Shown: positions 54,958-63,931 of the stretch, one piece after another | How positions within the stretch are numbered: the first letter of the stretch is position 1 | Layout: every line of letters begins with the position of its first letter | Source of the DNA: Actinomycetes bacterium | GTDB lineage: Bacteria > Actinomycetota > Actinomycetes > Actinomycetales > Micrococcaceae | Assembly (NCBI GenBank): GCA_023426375.1 | Contig: JAFAAV010000068.1 | Span: 109,194 to 173,193, forward strand | Direction of reading: 5' to 3' | DNA length: 64,000 nt | Made by a program: the position numbers and the translations under genes | Notes under the pieces: model-generated | Seen by the model: the letters and a program-made list of their open reading frames with translations, nothing else | What the model was told of the DNA's origin: nothing | Database searches by the model: none

Positions 54958-55893
54958 ATGAACACTTCACCGACAGTCAACCCGCCGAACGTTGCGTTCC
55001 TGGGACTGGGTCACATGGGTGGTCCCATGGCCGTGAACCTGGTGCAAGCGGGAGTACCCGTGACGGGATTCGATGTGGTCCCGGCCGCGCTCGACATCGC
55101 TCGCGAGAACGGCATCACCGTGGCGGACAGCCCGCAGGAGGCCGTGCGGGGCGCACAGGTCATCATCACCATGTTCCCGTCCGGCAAGCACGTCAAGGAT
55201 GCCTACACGGGTGCCGACGGCGCCGAGGGCCTTCTCGCGGCGGCCCCGGCAGGTGCCACGTTCCTGGATTGCTCGACCATCAACATTTCCGAGGCGCAAG
55301 AGGTGGCCACCCTGGCCAAGGAGGCCGGTTTCAAGGCGGCCGACGCCCCGGTCTCCGGCGGTGTAGTGGGTGCACAGGCAGGCACGCTCGCGTTCATGGT
55401 GGGTGCCCCGCACGACGTCTACCAGGAGATCCACCCGCTTCTGGACATCATGGGCGCCCGCATCGTGCACTGCGGTGACAACGGCATGGGGCAGGCCGCC
55501 AAGATCTGCAACAACATGATCCTGGGGATCTCCATGGTGGCCGTCAGCGAGGCCTTCGTTCTGGCTGAGAAGCTCGGACTCGAACACCAGGCCATGTACG
55601 ACGTGGTGTCCAAGGCCTCCGGTCAATGCTGGGCCCTGACCACCAACTGCCCGGTGCCCGGACCCGTTCCTACGAGCCCGGCCAACAACGACTACCAGCC
55701 CGGTTTTGGTGGTGCGCTGATGTCCAAGGATCTCAACTTGGCTGTCACCGCCATTGAGCAGACGGGCGTGGACGCTCAGATGGGTCAGTTGGCGGCGGAT
55801 ATTTACAAGAAGTTCTCGGAGGGTGAGGGCGCCCGCCAGGACTTCTCGGGAATCATCAACACCATTCGTGAGGACAGCGACGACAAGAAGTAG
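54958..55893 (+). CDS. mmsB: 3-Hydroxyisobutyrate dehydrogenase
   Basis: NAD-dependent oxidation of 3-hydroxyisobutyrate to methylmalonate semialdehyde, the substrate of MmsA. 311 aa: N-terminal Rossmann fold FLGLGHMGGPMAVNLVQAGVPVTGFDV, substrate loop DAPVSGGVVGAQAGTLAFMVG (Ser-Gly-Gly), catalytic Lys in GNGMGQAAKICNNM, and the C-terminal stretch DYQPGFGGALMSKDL. It begins 40 nt after mmsA with AAGGAGAG in front and ends before a very strong terminator. Confidence 0.95.
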   Translation: MNTSPTVNPPNVAFLGLGHMGGPMAVNLVQAGVPVTGFDVVPAALDIARENGITVADSPQEAVRGAQVIITMFPSGKHVKDAYTGADGAEGLLAAAPAGATFLDCSTINISEAQEVATLAKEAGFKAADAPVSGGVVGAQAGTLAFMVGAPHDVYQEIHPLLDIMGARIVHCGDNGMGQAAKICNNMILGISMVAVSEAFVLAEKLGLEHQAMYDVVSKASGQCWALTTNCPVPGPVPTSPANNDYQPGFGGALMSKDLNLAVTAIEQTGVDAQMGQLAADIYKKFSEGEGARQDFSGIINTIREDSDDKK

Positions 55894-55904
55894 CGTCCCC
55901 ACAC

Positions 55905-55950
55905 AACTCGGGCCCCGCCTCCACAGCTGTGGAGGCGGGGCCCGAGTTTT
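55905..55950. terminator. 21-bp perfect terminator hairpin after mmsB
   Basis: The arms 55905-55925 and 55928-55948 are perfectly complementary, with the tip GC, followed by TTTTT. It lies just past mmsB and also faces the MarR gene end, so it can stop both. Confidence 0.92.
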
Positions 55951-55997
55951 TGGTGGAACTGCATCCGGCCTTCTGAGCTTCTTGAAGGCCAGATGAA

Positions 55998-56522
55998 CTA
56001 TGGGGCGGAGGTTTCTTCGAAGTCGCCGGAGCGAGCGCGGAATCGGCTCAGAATACCGATCAGGGATTCGACCTCGTCCGGTTCGAAACCCGTCTGCAGG
56101 AACAACTCCTGGTTCAGGGCCTCGGTGGCCTCCTTGGCGGTCTTCTTGCCTTTGGCGGTCAGCACAATGGTCATGGCGCGACGGTCCGTCTTGAGCGGTT
56201 CACGTTTGACCAGGCCGGCGTCCTCCAGACGATCCACCGCATTGGTCACCGATGTCGGGTGGACCTGGAGAAGGGCGCTGGCCCGCTTCATGAGCATTTG
56301 CTGCTCCCTGGTGAAGCTCAGCAGAGCGATGAGCTCGTAGCGGGCGAAGGTCAGCTTGAAGGGTTTGAGCACCTGCTCGGCCTCGGCCAGCAGGATCTGC
56401 TGGACACGCATGATGGCCGTGACGGCAGCCATGGGACCCGAGGCTTCTTCCCAGCCGTTGCGCACCCAGTTGCGCTGGGCCTCCGCAATCGGATCTTTCG
56501 TGAGCGTACGACTATTGGACAT
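55998..56522 (-). CDS. MarR-family transcriptional regulator
   Basis: 174-aa winged-helix regulator. The wing region reads LLQVHPTSVTNAVDRLEDAGLVKREPLKTDRRAMTIVLTAKGK, the typical MarR recognition helix and DRR wing. The long N-terminal helix (RNWVRNGWEEASGPMAAVTAIMRVQQIL) provides dimerisation. It lies directly downstream of the acyl-CoA synthetase gene on the same strand (90-nt gap), so it may control the fatty-acid genes here; direct repeats in the 58.4-58.5 kb gap are candidate sites. Confidence 0.87.
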   Translation of the reverse strand: MSNSRTLTKDPIAEAQRNWVRNGWEEASGPMAAVTAIMRVQQILLAEAEQVLKPFKLTFARYELIALLSFTREQQMLMKRASALLQVHPTSVTNAVDRLEDAGLVKREPLKTDRRAMTIVLTAKGKKTAKEATEALNQELFLQTGFEPDEVESLIGILSRFRARSGDFEETSAP

Positions 56523-56572
56523 TGGACCATTCTATTCCGGGGGTTGGGGGACTCTGACCGGGGGAGGAGAAA

Positions 56573-56600
56573 CGGCCGGCGGCGCTGGTGCGCCGCTGGC
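56573..56600. terminator. Weak hairpin after the acyl-CoA synthetase gene
   Basis: GGCCGGCGGCGC pairs with GCGCCGCTGGCC, with one mismatch and a 4-nt loop. There is no U-tract. It lies just past the minus-strand synthetase stop and could attenuate transcription into marR. Confidence 0.35.
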
Positions 56601-56613
56601 CGCTGTACGCGTT

Positions 56614-58362
56614 CTAGCGCTTGAGTGAGAGGTCCTCCTCGCGGAATTCGGTGCCGTAGCCCTCGGGAGCCTCACCCGATTCGGACCGCTGCTCCTCTGC
56701 TTTGCGCAGCTCCACGCGACGAATCTTGCCGGATATCGTCTTGGGCAGTTCCAAGAACTCGATGCGGCGGATGCGCTTGTACGGGGGAAGCTTGCTCAGG
56801 CAGAACTGCAGGATCTCCGTGGCCGTCTCCGTGGTGGGTTCGTACCCGGAGCTCAGGGTTACGAAGGCCTTGGGGATCGCCAGTCGCAGCTCGTCCGGAG
56901 TGGGCACGATGGCCGCTTCCATGACGGCCGGGTGCTCCACCAGAACCGATTCCAGCTCGAACGGTGACACCTTGTAGTCGCTGGACTTGAACACGTCGTC
57001 CGCGCGGCCCACGTAGGTGAAGATGCCGTTCTCGTCCCGGGAGACCACGTCACCGGTGTGGTAGAGACCGTTGCGGAACACGTCGTCGGTCTTGGCCTTG
57101 TCGCCGTAGTACCCGCGCATCAGACCCACCGGGCGGGGATCCAAGCGCAGGCACAGCTCGCCCTCCTCCGCTTCCTCGTCGGTCATGGGGTCGATGAGCA
57201 CCACGTCGAAGCCGGGAAGCGGTACGCCCATGGAGCCGATCACGATGCGGCGTCCGGGGGTATTGGCCACCTGCAGGGAGGATTCCGTCTGGCCGAAGCC
57301 ATCGCGAATCGTGCAACCCCAGGCGCGATTGACCTGCTCGATGACCTCAGCGTTGAGGGGCTCACCGGCCGAAACGGTCTTCTTGGGTGGGGTCTGCAGC
57401 AGGCTGAGGTCCGCCTTGATGAGCATGCGCCACACAGTGGGCGGTGCGCACAGACTGGTCACGCCGATCTTGTCCATCACGCCCATGAGCGCGGCGGCGT
57501 CGAACTTGCGGAAGTTGTACACGAAGATCGTGGCCTCCGCGATCCAGGGGGCAAAGAAATTCGACCACGCGTGCTTGGCCCAGCCGGGCGAGGCCACGTT
57601 CAAGTGGATGTCGCCGGGCTCCAGTCCGATCCAGTACATGGTGGACAGGTGACCCACGGGGTAGGAGGTATGCGTGTGCTCCACGAGCTTGGGCTTGGAC
57701 GTGGTGCCCGAGGTGAAGTAGAGCAGCAGGGTCTCTTCCGCGCCGGTGGGGGAGTCCTGGGTCAGTTCGGGTGAGGCATCGTAGGCCTCGTTGTAGTTGA
57801 TGACCTTGCGGCCACCGGCATCCGGGTCCTTGATCTGATCGGCCGGGGTATAGACGCCAGGAACGTAGATCACGGTGTAGTCGCCGTCCACCGGTGCGAA
57901 TTTGGGAGCGTCCTGCATTCCCACGATCGCCCACTTGGCTTCGGCGCGGGTCACACGGTCTTCCAAGTCCGTGGGTCCCATTTGCGTGGTGGTGGGAACC
58001 ATGACGGCCTCGAGCTTGATGCAGGCCAGCATCGACTCCCACAGCTCCACCTGATTGTTGAGCATGAGAATCACGCGGTCACCGCGCTGCACACCCTGCT
58101 CCCGCAGCCAGTTGGCCACCTTGTTGGAGTCTCGGCTGAGCTCGCCGAAGGTCCGGCGCAACTCTGAGCCGTCCTCCTCGAGAATGATTAGGGCATCCTG
58201 GTCCTTGCGCCCGGGCGATGCCGCCACCTGATCGAACCAGTCGAAGCCGAAGTTGAAGTGCTCGAAGCGAGGCCACACAAACTCCTCGCGGGCACGCTCC
58301 CAGTCCTGCTGGAGCGACACCAGGTGGTCACGGGCGGTGCGAAATTCGTTCGTCACGGTCAT
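56614..58362 (-). CDS. Acyl-CoA synthetase (AMP-forming, medium-chain type)
   Basis: 582-aa ANL-superfamily ligase activating a carboxylic acid to acyl-CoA via acyl-AMP. Motifs: LLLYFTSGTTSKPKLVEHTH (P-loop A3), RDGFGQTESSLQVAN (A5), LYHTGDVVSRDENGIFTYVGRADDVFKSSDYKVSPFELESVLVEHP (A7-A8 with the hinge) and the catalytic Lys in LPKTISGKIRRVEL (A10). WPRFEHFNFGFDWFD at the N-terminus is typical of the medium-chain/benzoate-type ACSM group. It is divergent from an acyl-CoA dehydrogenase, its likely next step. Confidence 0.92.
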   Translation of the reverse strand: MTVTNEFRTARDHLVSLQQDWERAREEFVWPRFEHFNFGFDWFDQVAASPGRKDQDALIILEEDGSELRRTFGELSRDSNKVANWLREQGVQRGDRVILMLNNQVELWESMLACIKLEAVMVPTTTQMGPTDLEDRVTRAEAKWAIVGMQDAPKFAPVDGDYTVIYVPGVYTPADQIKDPDAGGRKVINYNEAYDASPELTQDSPTGAEETLLLYFTSGTTSKPKLVEHTHTSYPVGHLSTMYWIGLEPGDIHLNVASPGWAKHAWSNFFAPWIAEATIFVYNFRKFDAAALMGVMDKIGVTSLCAPPTVWRMLIKADLSLLQTPPKKTVSAGEPLNAEVIEQVNRAWGCTIRDGFGQTESSLQVANTPGRRIVIGSMGVPLPGFDVVLIDPMTDEEAEEGELCLRLDPRPVGLMRGYYGDKAKTDDVFRNGLYHTGDVVSRDENGIFTYVGRADDVFKSSDYKVSPFELESVLVEHPAVMEAAIVPTPDELRLAIPKAFVTLSSGYEPTTETATEILQFCLSKLPPYKRIRRIEFLELPKTISGKIRRVELRKAEEQRSESGEAPEGYGTEFREEDLSLKR

Positions 58363-58482
58363 GGCTTTCGGGGCCTCCTAGATATGCGGTCGTGGTCCTG
58401 ATGTGCCGTGCTCACCGGGTGGCAACAACGGCGCTGACGTGTCCGTTCCAAAAAAGTGTGACTCACGACACCACAAATATAC

Positions 58483-58518
58483 TTGGAAGGCCTATAGTTG
58501 GAAAGACCACAATCGGAA
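58483..58518 (+). promoter_or_regulatory. Three TTGGAA-like direct repeats at 15-bp spacing
   Basis: TTGGAA (58483-58488), TTGGAA (58498-58503) and TCGGAA (58513-58518) are spaced exactly 15 bp apart, and an inverted copy TTCCAA lies at 58446-58451. They fill the gap between the divergent synthetase and dehydrogenase genes. Another possibility is that 58480-58485 (TACTTG next to TATACT) is simply a -10 region. Confidence 0.4.
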
Positions 58519-58544
58519 TACCGAGAAATTTGAGGACCACGATC

Positions 58545-59744
58545 ATGACCAGCGCGACCCTCTCCCACTCCGGTGATGCACCCCAAAGCCTTCTGCCGGA
58601 CGTCGACCTCCTGCACGTGGAGTCACTGCTCGATCCCGCCGAGCGCGAGCGCTTGGCCGTGATCAAGGAGCACCTGCAGGCCCACGTGCGTAAGCAGTCC
58701 ATCGACCCGTGGAACCGTGAGCACCTGCCGACCGAGCTGCTGCCCGCGCTCGCGGAACTGGGACTCGGCAAACTGTTCCTGGACGGTTCGTCGCGGTTGT
58801 TCCAGGGCATCGTGCACTCTCAGATCGCCCGTGCGGACGTCTCACTGTCCGCCCTGATTGGCATCCACAACGAGCTGATCGTCGGCACGATTGCGGAATT
58901 GGGCTCGGAGGAACAGAAGGCGCAGTGGTTGCCCGGACTGTCCGAACTCACGCAGTTGGGTGCTTTCTGCCTGACCGAACCCACCCACGGTTCGGACATC
59001 GCTGGTGGCCTGGCCACCACCGCCACATTGGACGGTGACGAATGGGTCATCCAGGGAGAGAAGCGCTGGATCGGGGCCGGTACCGTGGCCGCGGTCGCCC
59101 TCGTGTGGGCTCGTGACACCGCGGACGGTCTGATCAAGTGCTTTGCCGTGGACACCACCCATCCCGGTTACACGGCCACGAAGATTGCCAACAAGATGGG
59201 TCTGCGCATCATGCAGAATGCGGACATCGTGCTCAACGAGATCCGCGTGCCCCGCACCGCGCTGCTGCCCGGCGCCATCAGTTTCGACGCCGCCAACGAA
59301 CTGCTCAAGGACTCCCGCGCGTGGGTCGGCTGGCAGGCCGTGGGCGCTCAGCAGGCCATTCTCGACATCCTGCGCGACTACTCGCTGGAGCGCGTGCAGT
59401 TCGGCAAGCCGCTGGCGCGTTTCCAGGTGATTCAGCAGACCATGGCGGAGATTGCCGGCAACCTGGCCGCAAGCTCCGCGATGATGGTCCAGATGGCACG
59501 TCTGCAGGAGACCGGCGAGCTCGAAATGATGCACGCGGCCATCGCCAAGTCCACGGCCACGCGCCTGGGTCGCCAATCGGCGTCCTTGGCGCGCGATGCG
59601 CTGGGTGGCAACGGCCTGCTGAGCGACTACGAGATTTCCAAGGTGCTGGGCGACCTCGAGGCCATTTACACCTACGAGGGCAGCTATCACATCAACGCGC
59701 TCATCGTGTCCCGCGCGTTGACCGGCGTCTCCGCGTTCGTCTAA
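58545..59744 (+). CDS. Acyl-CoA dehydrogenase
   Basis: 399-aa FAD acyl-CoA dehydrogenase of the glutaryl/short-chain type. FCLTEPTHGSDIAGGLATTATLDGDEWVIQGEKRWIGAG is the flavin/substrate loop. RAWVGWQAVGAQQAILDILRDYSLERVQFGKPLARFQVIQQ follows in the helical core. The catalytic Glu lies in YTYEGSYHINALIVSRALTG, in the position used by glutaryl-CoA-dehydrogenase-like enzymes. The ATG 58545 start has TGAGGA 8 nt upstream. Divergent from the acyl-CoA synthetase; a substrate such as a branched or aromatic acyl-CoA is possible. Confidence 0.9.
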   Translation: MTSATLSHSGDAPQSLLPDVDLLHVESLLDPAERERLAVIKEHLQAHVRKQSIDPWNREHLPTELLPALAELGLGKLFLDGSSRLFQGIVHSQIARADVSLSALIGIHNELIVGTIAELGSEEQKAQWLPGLSELTQLGAFCLTEPTHGSDIAGGLATTATLDGDEWVIQGEKRWIGAGTVAAVALVWARDTADGLIKCFAVDTTHPGYTATKIANKMGLRIMQNADIVLNEIRVPRTALLPGAISFDAANELLKDSRAWVGWQAVGAQQAILDILRDYSLERVQFGKPLARFQVIQQTMAEIAGNLAASSAMMVQMARLQETGELEMMHAAIAKSTATRLGRQSASLARDALGGNGLLSDYEISKVLGDLEAIYTYEGSYHINALIVSRALTGVSAFV

Positions 59745-59770
59745 ACGCCACAAGGGTAACCGCAACGAAG

Positions 59771-59813
59771 ACTCGTCTGACTCGCCCCGAACCGGCGAGT
59801 TAGGCGAGTTTTC
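59771..59813 (+). terminator. Terminator after the acyl-CoA dehydrogenase gene
   Basis: A 16-bp stem (59771-59786 with 59794-59809, two G-T wobbles) with a 7-nt loop is followed by TTTT. Confidence 0.82.
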
Positions 59814-59987
59814 TGCGTAATGGCTACCCTGGAACCGAGACGTCATCTCGGGCGTCTCGTTCGTGGTGCCGAGCGCACGAAAGCCGCCCCGCGGCGTCGT
59901 CGTCAATAGCGCCCTCAAGAACCACCCAACTGATTCCACGCGCGCGGCCGCAGCCAGCGGTCGGGCGAGAAACGGATGTGAGCACGC

Positions 59988-61370
59988 ATGGCTGCCAAAA
60001 CCACCCTGGACAATGTCATCTCCCTGGCCAAGCGCCGAGGTTTTGTCTTTCAGGCGGGTGAAATTTACGGCGGTTCGCGCTCCGCGTGGGACTACGGACC
60101 CTTGGGCGCGGAACTGAAGGAAAACATCAAGCGTGAGTGGTGGCAGACCTTCGTGCGCGGCCGCGCGGACATGGTGGGCTTGGACTCGTCCATCATCCTG
60201 CCCTCGGCCGTGTGGGAAGCCTCCGGTCACGTGGAGACCTTCACCGACCCGCTGGTCGAATCGCTGCACACCCACAAGCGCTACCGTGCCGATCACCTGC
60301 TCGAGGCCTACGAGGCCAAGCACGGTCACCCGCCCGTCAACGGCTTGGCGGACGTGAAGGATCCGGAGACCGGCCAGGACGGCAAGTGGACCGAGCCGCA
60401 GCAATTCTCCGGCCTCATGAAGACCTTCCTGGGCCCCGTGGACAACGAAGAGGGCAAGCACTACCTGCGCCCCGAGACCGCCCAGGGCATCTTCGTGAAC
60501 TTCCTCAACGTGCTCAACGCATCGCGCAAGAAGCCGCCGTTCGGCATCGGCCAGATCGGCAAGGCGTTCCGCAACGAGATCACCCCGGGTAACTTCATCT
60601 TCCGCACGCGCGAGTTCGAGCAGATGGAGATCGAGTACTTCATCCACCCGGACGACGCCCAGAAGTACTTCGACGAGTGGGTCGAAGCGTGCTGGGACTG
60701 GTTCGTGGACCTGGGCGTGAACCCGGACAACATGCGCCGCTTCGACGTGCCCGCCGATGAGCGCGCGCACTACTCTGACGGCACCATCGACATCGAGTAC
60801 CGCTTCGGTTTCCAGGGCTCCGAGTGGGGCGAGCTCATGGGCGTTGCCAACCGCACGGACTTCGACCTGTCCAACCACACCGAGCACTCCGGCGACAAGA
60901 TGCAGTACTTCGATCAGGCCTCCGGCGATCGCTACACCCCGTACGTGATCGAGCCGTCCTTCGGCCTGACCCGTTCCATGATGGCCTTCCTGGTGGACGC
61001 CTACGTCGAGGACGAGGCGCCCAACACCAAGGGCGGCGTGGACAAGCGCACCGTGCTCAAGCTCGATCCGCGCCTGGCCCCGGTCAAGGCCGCCGTGCTG
61101 CCGCTGTCCAAGAAGGACGACCTCAAGCCGGTCGCCCAGAACCTGGATGCCGAGCTGCGCCGCCGCTGGAACATCGACTACGACGACGCCGGCGCCATCG
61201 GCCGTCGTTACCGCCGCCAGGACGAGATCGGCACGCCGTTCTGCGTCACCGTGGACTTCGACACCCTCGAGGACCAGGCCGTGACCATCCGTTCTCGCGA
61301 CGAAATGACGCAGGAGCGCGTTGGCCTGGACCGCGTGAGCCAGTACCTCGCCGAGCGTCTCGAGAAGTAA
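59988..61370 (+). CDS. glyS: Glycyl-tRNA synthetase, dimeric (alpha2) type
   Basis: Charges tRNA-Gly. 460-aa class II synthetase of the single-chain bacterial/eukaryotic type. [25 protein letters not shown] is the N-terminal hallmark. Motif 2 is [31 protein letters not shown], and motif 3 is [20 protein letters not shown] with the ATP-binding Arg. The C-terminal anticodon-binding domain follows ([16 protein letters not shown]). The start ATG 59988 lacks a strong ribosome site. The GNAT gene follows 7 nt later. The 170-nt leader contains a short hairpin (GAGACG/CGTCTC, 59836-59857) but no T-box pattern that I can see. Confidence 0.96.
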   Translation: MAAKTTLDNVISLAKRRGFVFQAGEIYGGSRSAWDYGPLGAELKENIKREWWQTFVRGRADMVGLDSSIILPSAVWEASGHVETFTDPLVESLHTHKRYRADHLLEAYEAKHGHPPVNGLADVKDPETGQDGKWTEPQQFSGLMKTFLGPVDNEEGKHYLRPETAQGIFVNFLNVLNASRKKPPFGIGQIGKAFRNEITPGNFIFRTREFEQMEIEYFIHPDDAQKYFDEWVEACWDWFVDLGVNPDNMRRFDVPADERAHYSDGTIDIEYRFGFQGSEWGELMGVANRTDFDLSNHTEHSGDKMQYFDQASGDRYTPYVIEPSFGLTRSMMAFLVDAYVEDEAPNTKGGVDKRTVLKLDPRLAPVKAAVLPLSKKDDLKPVAQNLDAELRRRWNIDYDDAGAIGRRYRRQDEIGTPFCVTVDFDTLEDQAVTIRSRDEMTQERVGLDRVSQYLAERLEK

Positions 61371-61377
61371 GGACCGC

Positions 61378-62337
61378 ATGAGCATCGAGTACCGTCCGTG
61401 GCGCGAAGACGACGACCTCCGCTTGCTGGAGGTCTGGCCGGACGCGCCGTCGGCTCCCGCCCAAGCCTTCCGAGCCCGTTTGGGTGCCGACGACGACGCC
61501 GCTTTCTCCCGCACGCTCGTGGCCACCGATGACGGTGTGCCCGTGGCGGCGGGAGTGGTGTACGAATCCCCGTGGCACCCGCAGCGACTGTGGGCCTACG
61601 TGGAGGTTGCCCCGGATCGTCAACGCGAAGGAATCGGCCGAGAGCTCGTGACCCGGTTGCGCGCCGAAGCCGAGCAGGCGCCGTCGGGCGTCAGCGCGCT
61701 GCGCACCCGCGTGACTCCGGAGTCGGTCGGGCAGCAGTTTGCTCAGGCCGAGGGGCTACGTCCAGCTATGCGTTCGCGCGTCGTCCGTGTGAACGCTGGA
61801 GCGCTGCCGATGCCAACGCTGGGGCAGAACGCGGACGGTACTCCCGCTCAGACCGTTGAGGATCTCGCGACCGGTTCCGTGGAACTTACGCGCGCCGTGT
61901 GGGAGTTCTACCGTGCGGTGCACGAGTGGGATCCCGTGGGCGAGATCGGGATCGGGGCGGTCAATCAGCAGTTGTTGTCGGACAAGGCCGGTGCCTTCGG
62001 TGCCGTGGTGCTGCGCGACGGGACTGCCGCTTCCGGTGGCAAGGCTCCCATTTCGGCCTTTGCCGTGAGCTACCGCCCGTTCGATCCGCACAACCCGGAT
62101 CAGGAACCCGCCGAATTCGAGGCCGCTGACGTGCTTCTGGGCTACGTACCCGGTGCAGAAGGCAGCGAAGCGGAAACCGGTGAGGCCGTAGAGAAGCTGC
62201 TGGCCCTGCTCGTCAACGACTATCCGGTAGAGCTCGAAGTGGACGACTCCATGACCCCGCTGGTGGCGGTGGTGGACAACCTGCTCGAGGCCGGCGTGGC
62301 GCACGTGGTCACGGAGACGGTGACGCTGGTCGACTAA
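61378..62337 (+). CDS. GNAT-family N-acetyltransferase
   Basis: 319-aa protein with a GNAT domain in its first 150 residues: WAYVEVAPDRQREGIGRELVTRLRAEAEQ carries the acetyl-CoA-binding R/Q-x-x-G-x-G/A signature (RQREGIGREL). The C-terminal half looks like a second, degenerate GNAT-like unit (ELTRAVWEFYRAVHEWDPVGEI). Substrate is unknown. It starts 7 nt after glyS, so the pair is one operon. A strong hairpin terminator follows at 62357. Confidence 0.83.
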   Translation: MSIEYRPWREDDDLRLLEVWPDAPSAPAQAFRARLGADDDAAFSRTLVATDDGVPVAAGVVYESPWHPQRLWAYVEVAPDRQREGIGRELVTRLRAEAEQAPSGVSALRTRVTPESVGQQFAQAEGLRPAMRSRVVRVNAGALPMPTLGQNADGTPAQTVEDLATGSVELTRAVWEFYRAVHEWDPVGEIGIGAVNQQLLSDKAGAFGAVVLRDGTAASGGKAPISAFAVSYRPFDPHNPDQEPAEFEAADVLLGYVPGAEGSEAETGEAVEKLLALLVNDYPVELEVDDSMTPLVAVVDNLLEAGVAHVVTETVTLVD

Positions 62338-62356
62338 ACCCGGCTACAGCGATTTG

Positions 62357-62420
62357 AAAGCAGCTGGCTAGGACCAATCCTTGGAACTGAACAAGGTGTC
62401 CGCGGCCAGCTGCTTTTCTT
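62357..62420 (+). terminator. Multi-part terminator hairpin after the GNAT gene
   Basis: AAAGCAGCTGGC (62357-62368) pairs with GCCAGCTGCTTT (62405-62416). Inside, GGAC/GTCC and CCTTG/CAAGG extend the stem. The hairpin is followed by a T-rich tail. Confidence 0.85.
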
Positions 62421-62533
62421 TCAGGGAAGTTGTCCGCGCCGCTCATATTTAGGAGTGCAGTGCCGTTCTGCCGGCCGAGTTTAGCCACCGGGTGACCGTC
62501 AGTGGTATGACGTTCTATGGAGAAAGGACGGCC

Positions 62534-63931
62534 ATGTCATTACAAACGGCGCACGCGGAGAGCAAACCGCCCATGAACAGGCGGCTCAAGCTGATTGCCA
62601 CGGTGGCCACGTTCGGTGGTTTGCTGTTCGGCTACGACACCGGAGTGATCAACGGTGCACTGCCGTCCATGGTGGACGACCTTCAGCTCACACCGTTCCT
62701 GGAGGGTCTGGTCGCGTCGATCCTGCCGTTCGGTGCGGCGTGGGGCGCGGCCTTCGGTGGCAAGCTGGCCGATCATTTCGGGCGTCGCCGGGTCCTGCTG
62801 ATTCTGGCCGTCGTCTTCGTCATTGCGACCATCGGCTGTGGAACGGCCCCGACCGTCACGATCCTCGTGGCGTTCCGCTGCATCCTCGGCCTGGCTGTGG
62901 GCGCGGCCTCCGTAATCGTCCCGGTGTTCCTCGCAGAACTGGCGCCAGCGCACCTGCGGGGCAGAGTGGTGGCACAAAACGAGCTGATGATCGTGGGCGG
63001 TCAGGCGCTCGCATTCGTCTTCAACGCCGGACTCGCTACCGCGTTCGGCCACATCCCGCACGTGTGGCGCTACATGTTGGTCCTCGCCACCATCCCCGCG
63101 CTGATCCTGTGGGTCGGCATGATTGTGGTCCCCGAGTCACCGCGCTGGCTGGCCCGCAACGGATCCGTGGACCGCATGTTCGAGGTGCTCCGCCGCATCC
63201 GAGAAGACGCCTATGACCCGGGGGAGGGTGAGACCGTCCTCCAGCTGGCCGACGAGGACAAGAACCGCCCCACCGCCCGAGTCATGGACTTGGTGCGGGT
63301 CCCATGGATCCGCAGGATCTTCATCCTGGGCGCCTCGATGGCCATCATCAACCAGATCTCCGGCATCAACGCCATCCAGTACTACGGCGTGACCGTGCTC
63401 CAGGACGTCGGTTTCGGCGGCAACGGCGCCTTCTACGCGAACATCATCCCGGGCGTGGTGGGTGTCCTGGCCGTGGGACTGGCCATGTACCTGCTCAAGT
63501 ACGTGGGCCGGCGCAAACTGTTGTTGATCGGCCTGGTGGGCACGGCGACGTCGTTGACCGCCTTTGCGCTGTCCTACCTGCTGATCCCGGAAACCAACGA
63601 GGCGCGGGCGTGGGTGATCCTCGCGTGCATCGTGGTGTTCGTGGGCTTCATGCAGTGCTGCATCGGCACGGTGACGTGGCTGTACATGTCCGAGATCTTC
63701 CCGCTGAACGTGCGCGGGGTTGGCATGGGCGTGTGCGCGTGGATCCTGTGGATGATGACGTTCGTGGTGGGCCTGACGTTCCCGATTCTCACCGATTCGC
63801 TGGGCGTTGGGTACACGATTCTGATCTTCGTGGTGCTGCAGGTCATCGCGTTGGTGTGGGTGTACCGGGTGGCCCCGGAGACCAAGGACAAGTCGCTGGA
63901 GGAGCTGGAGCACTACTTCCGCGCCGGGTAG
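62534..63931 (+). CDS. Sugar-porter MFS transporter (inositol/sugar:H+ symporter type)
   Basis: 465-aa permease of the sugar porter family with twelve helices. Signatures: FGGLLFGYDTGVINGALP in helix 1, GKLADHFGRRRVLL in loop 2-3, VPVFLAELAPAHLRGR after helix 4, VPESPRWLARNG, QISGINAIQYYG in helix 7, WLYMSEIFPLNVRGVGMG, and PETKDKSLEELE at the C-terminus. Closest in feel to IolT/GalP/XylE; the exact sugar is not readable. ATG 62534 is preceded by GAAAGGAC. It begins after the GNAT terminator and is transcribed on its own. Confidence 0.92.
   Translation: MSLQTAHAESKPPMNRRLKLIATVATFGGLLFGYDTGVINGALPSMVDDLQLTPFLEGLVASILPFGAAWGAAFGGKLADHFGRRRVLLILAVVFVIATIGCGTAPTVTILVAFRCILGLAVGAASVIVPVFLAELAPAHLRGRVVAQNELMIVGGQALAFVFNAGLATAFGHIPHVWRYMLVLATIPALILWVGMIVVPESPRWLARNGSVDRMFEVLRRIREDAYDPGEGETVLQLADEDKNRPTARVMDLVRVPWIRRIFILGASMAIINQISGINAIQYYGVTVLQDVGFGGNGAFYANIIPGVVGVLAVGLAMYLLKYVGRRKLLLIGLVGTATSLTAFALSYLLIPETNEARAWVILACIVVFVGFMQCCIGTVTWLYMSEIFPLNVRGVGMGVCAWILWMMTFVVGLTFPILTDSLGVGYTILIFVVLQVIALVWVYRVAPETKDKSLEELEHYFRAG

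Noticed and set aside
59814..59987. T-box leader for glyS
   Set aside because: I looked for the conserved T-box AGGGTGGNACCGCG sequence and a specifier loop and found neither.
58842..61526. 894-codon open frame on the minus strand
   Set aside because: It runs antisense through the acyl-CoA dehydrogenase and glyS, both unmistakable. The translation is rich in His, Gly, Val and Arg without any domain, typical of the reverse frame of GC-rich genes.
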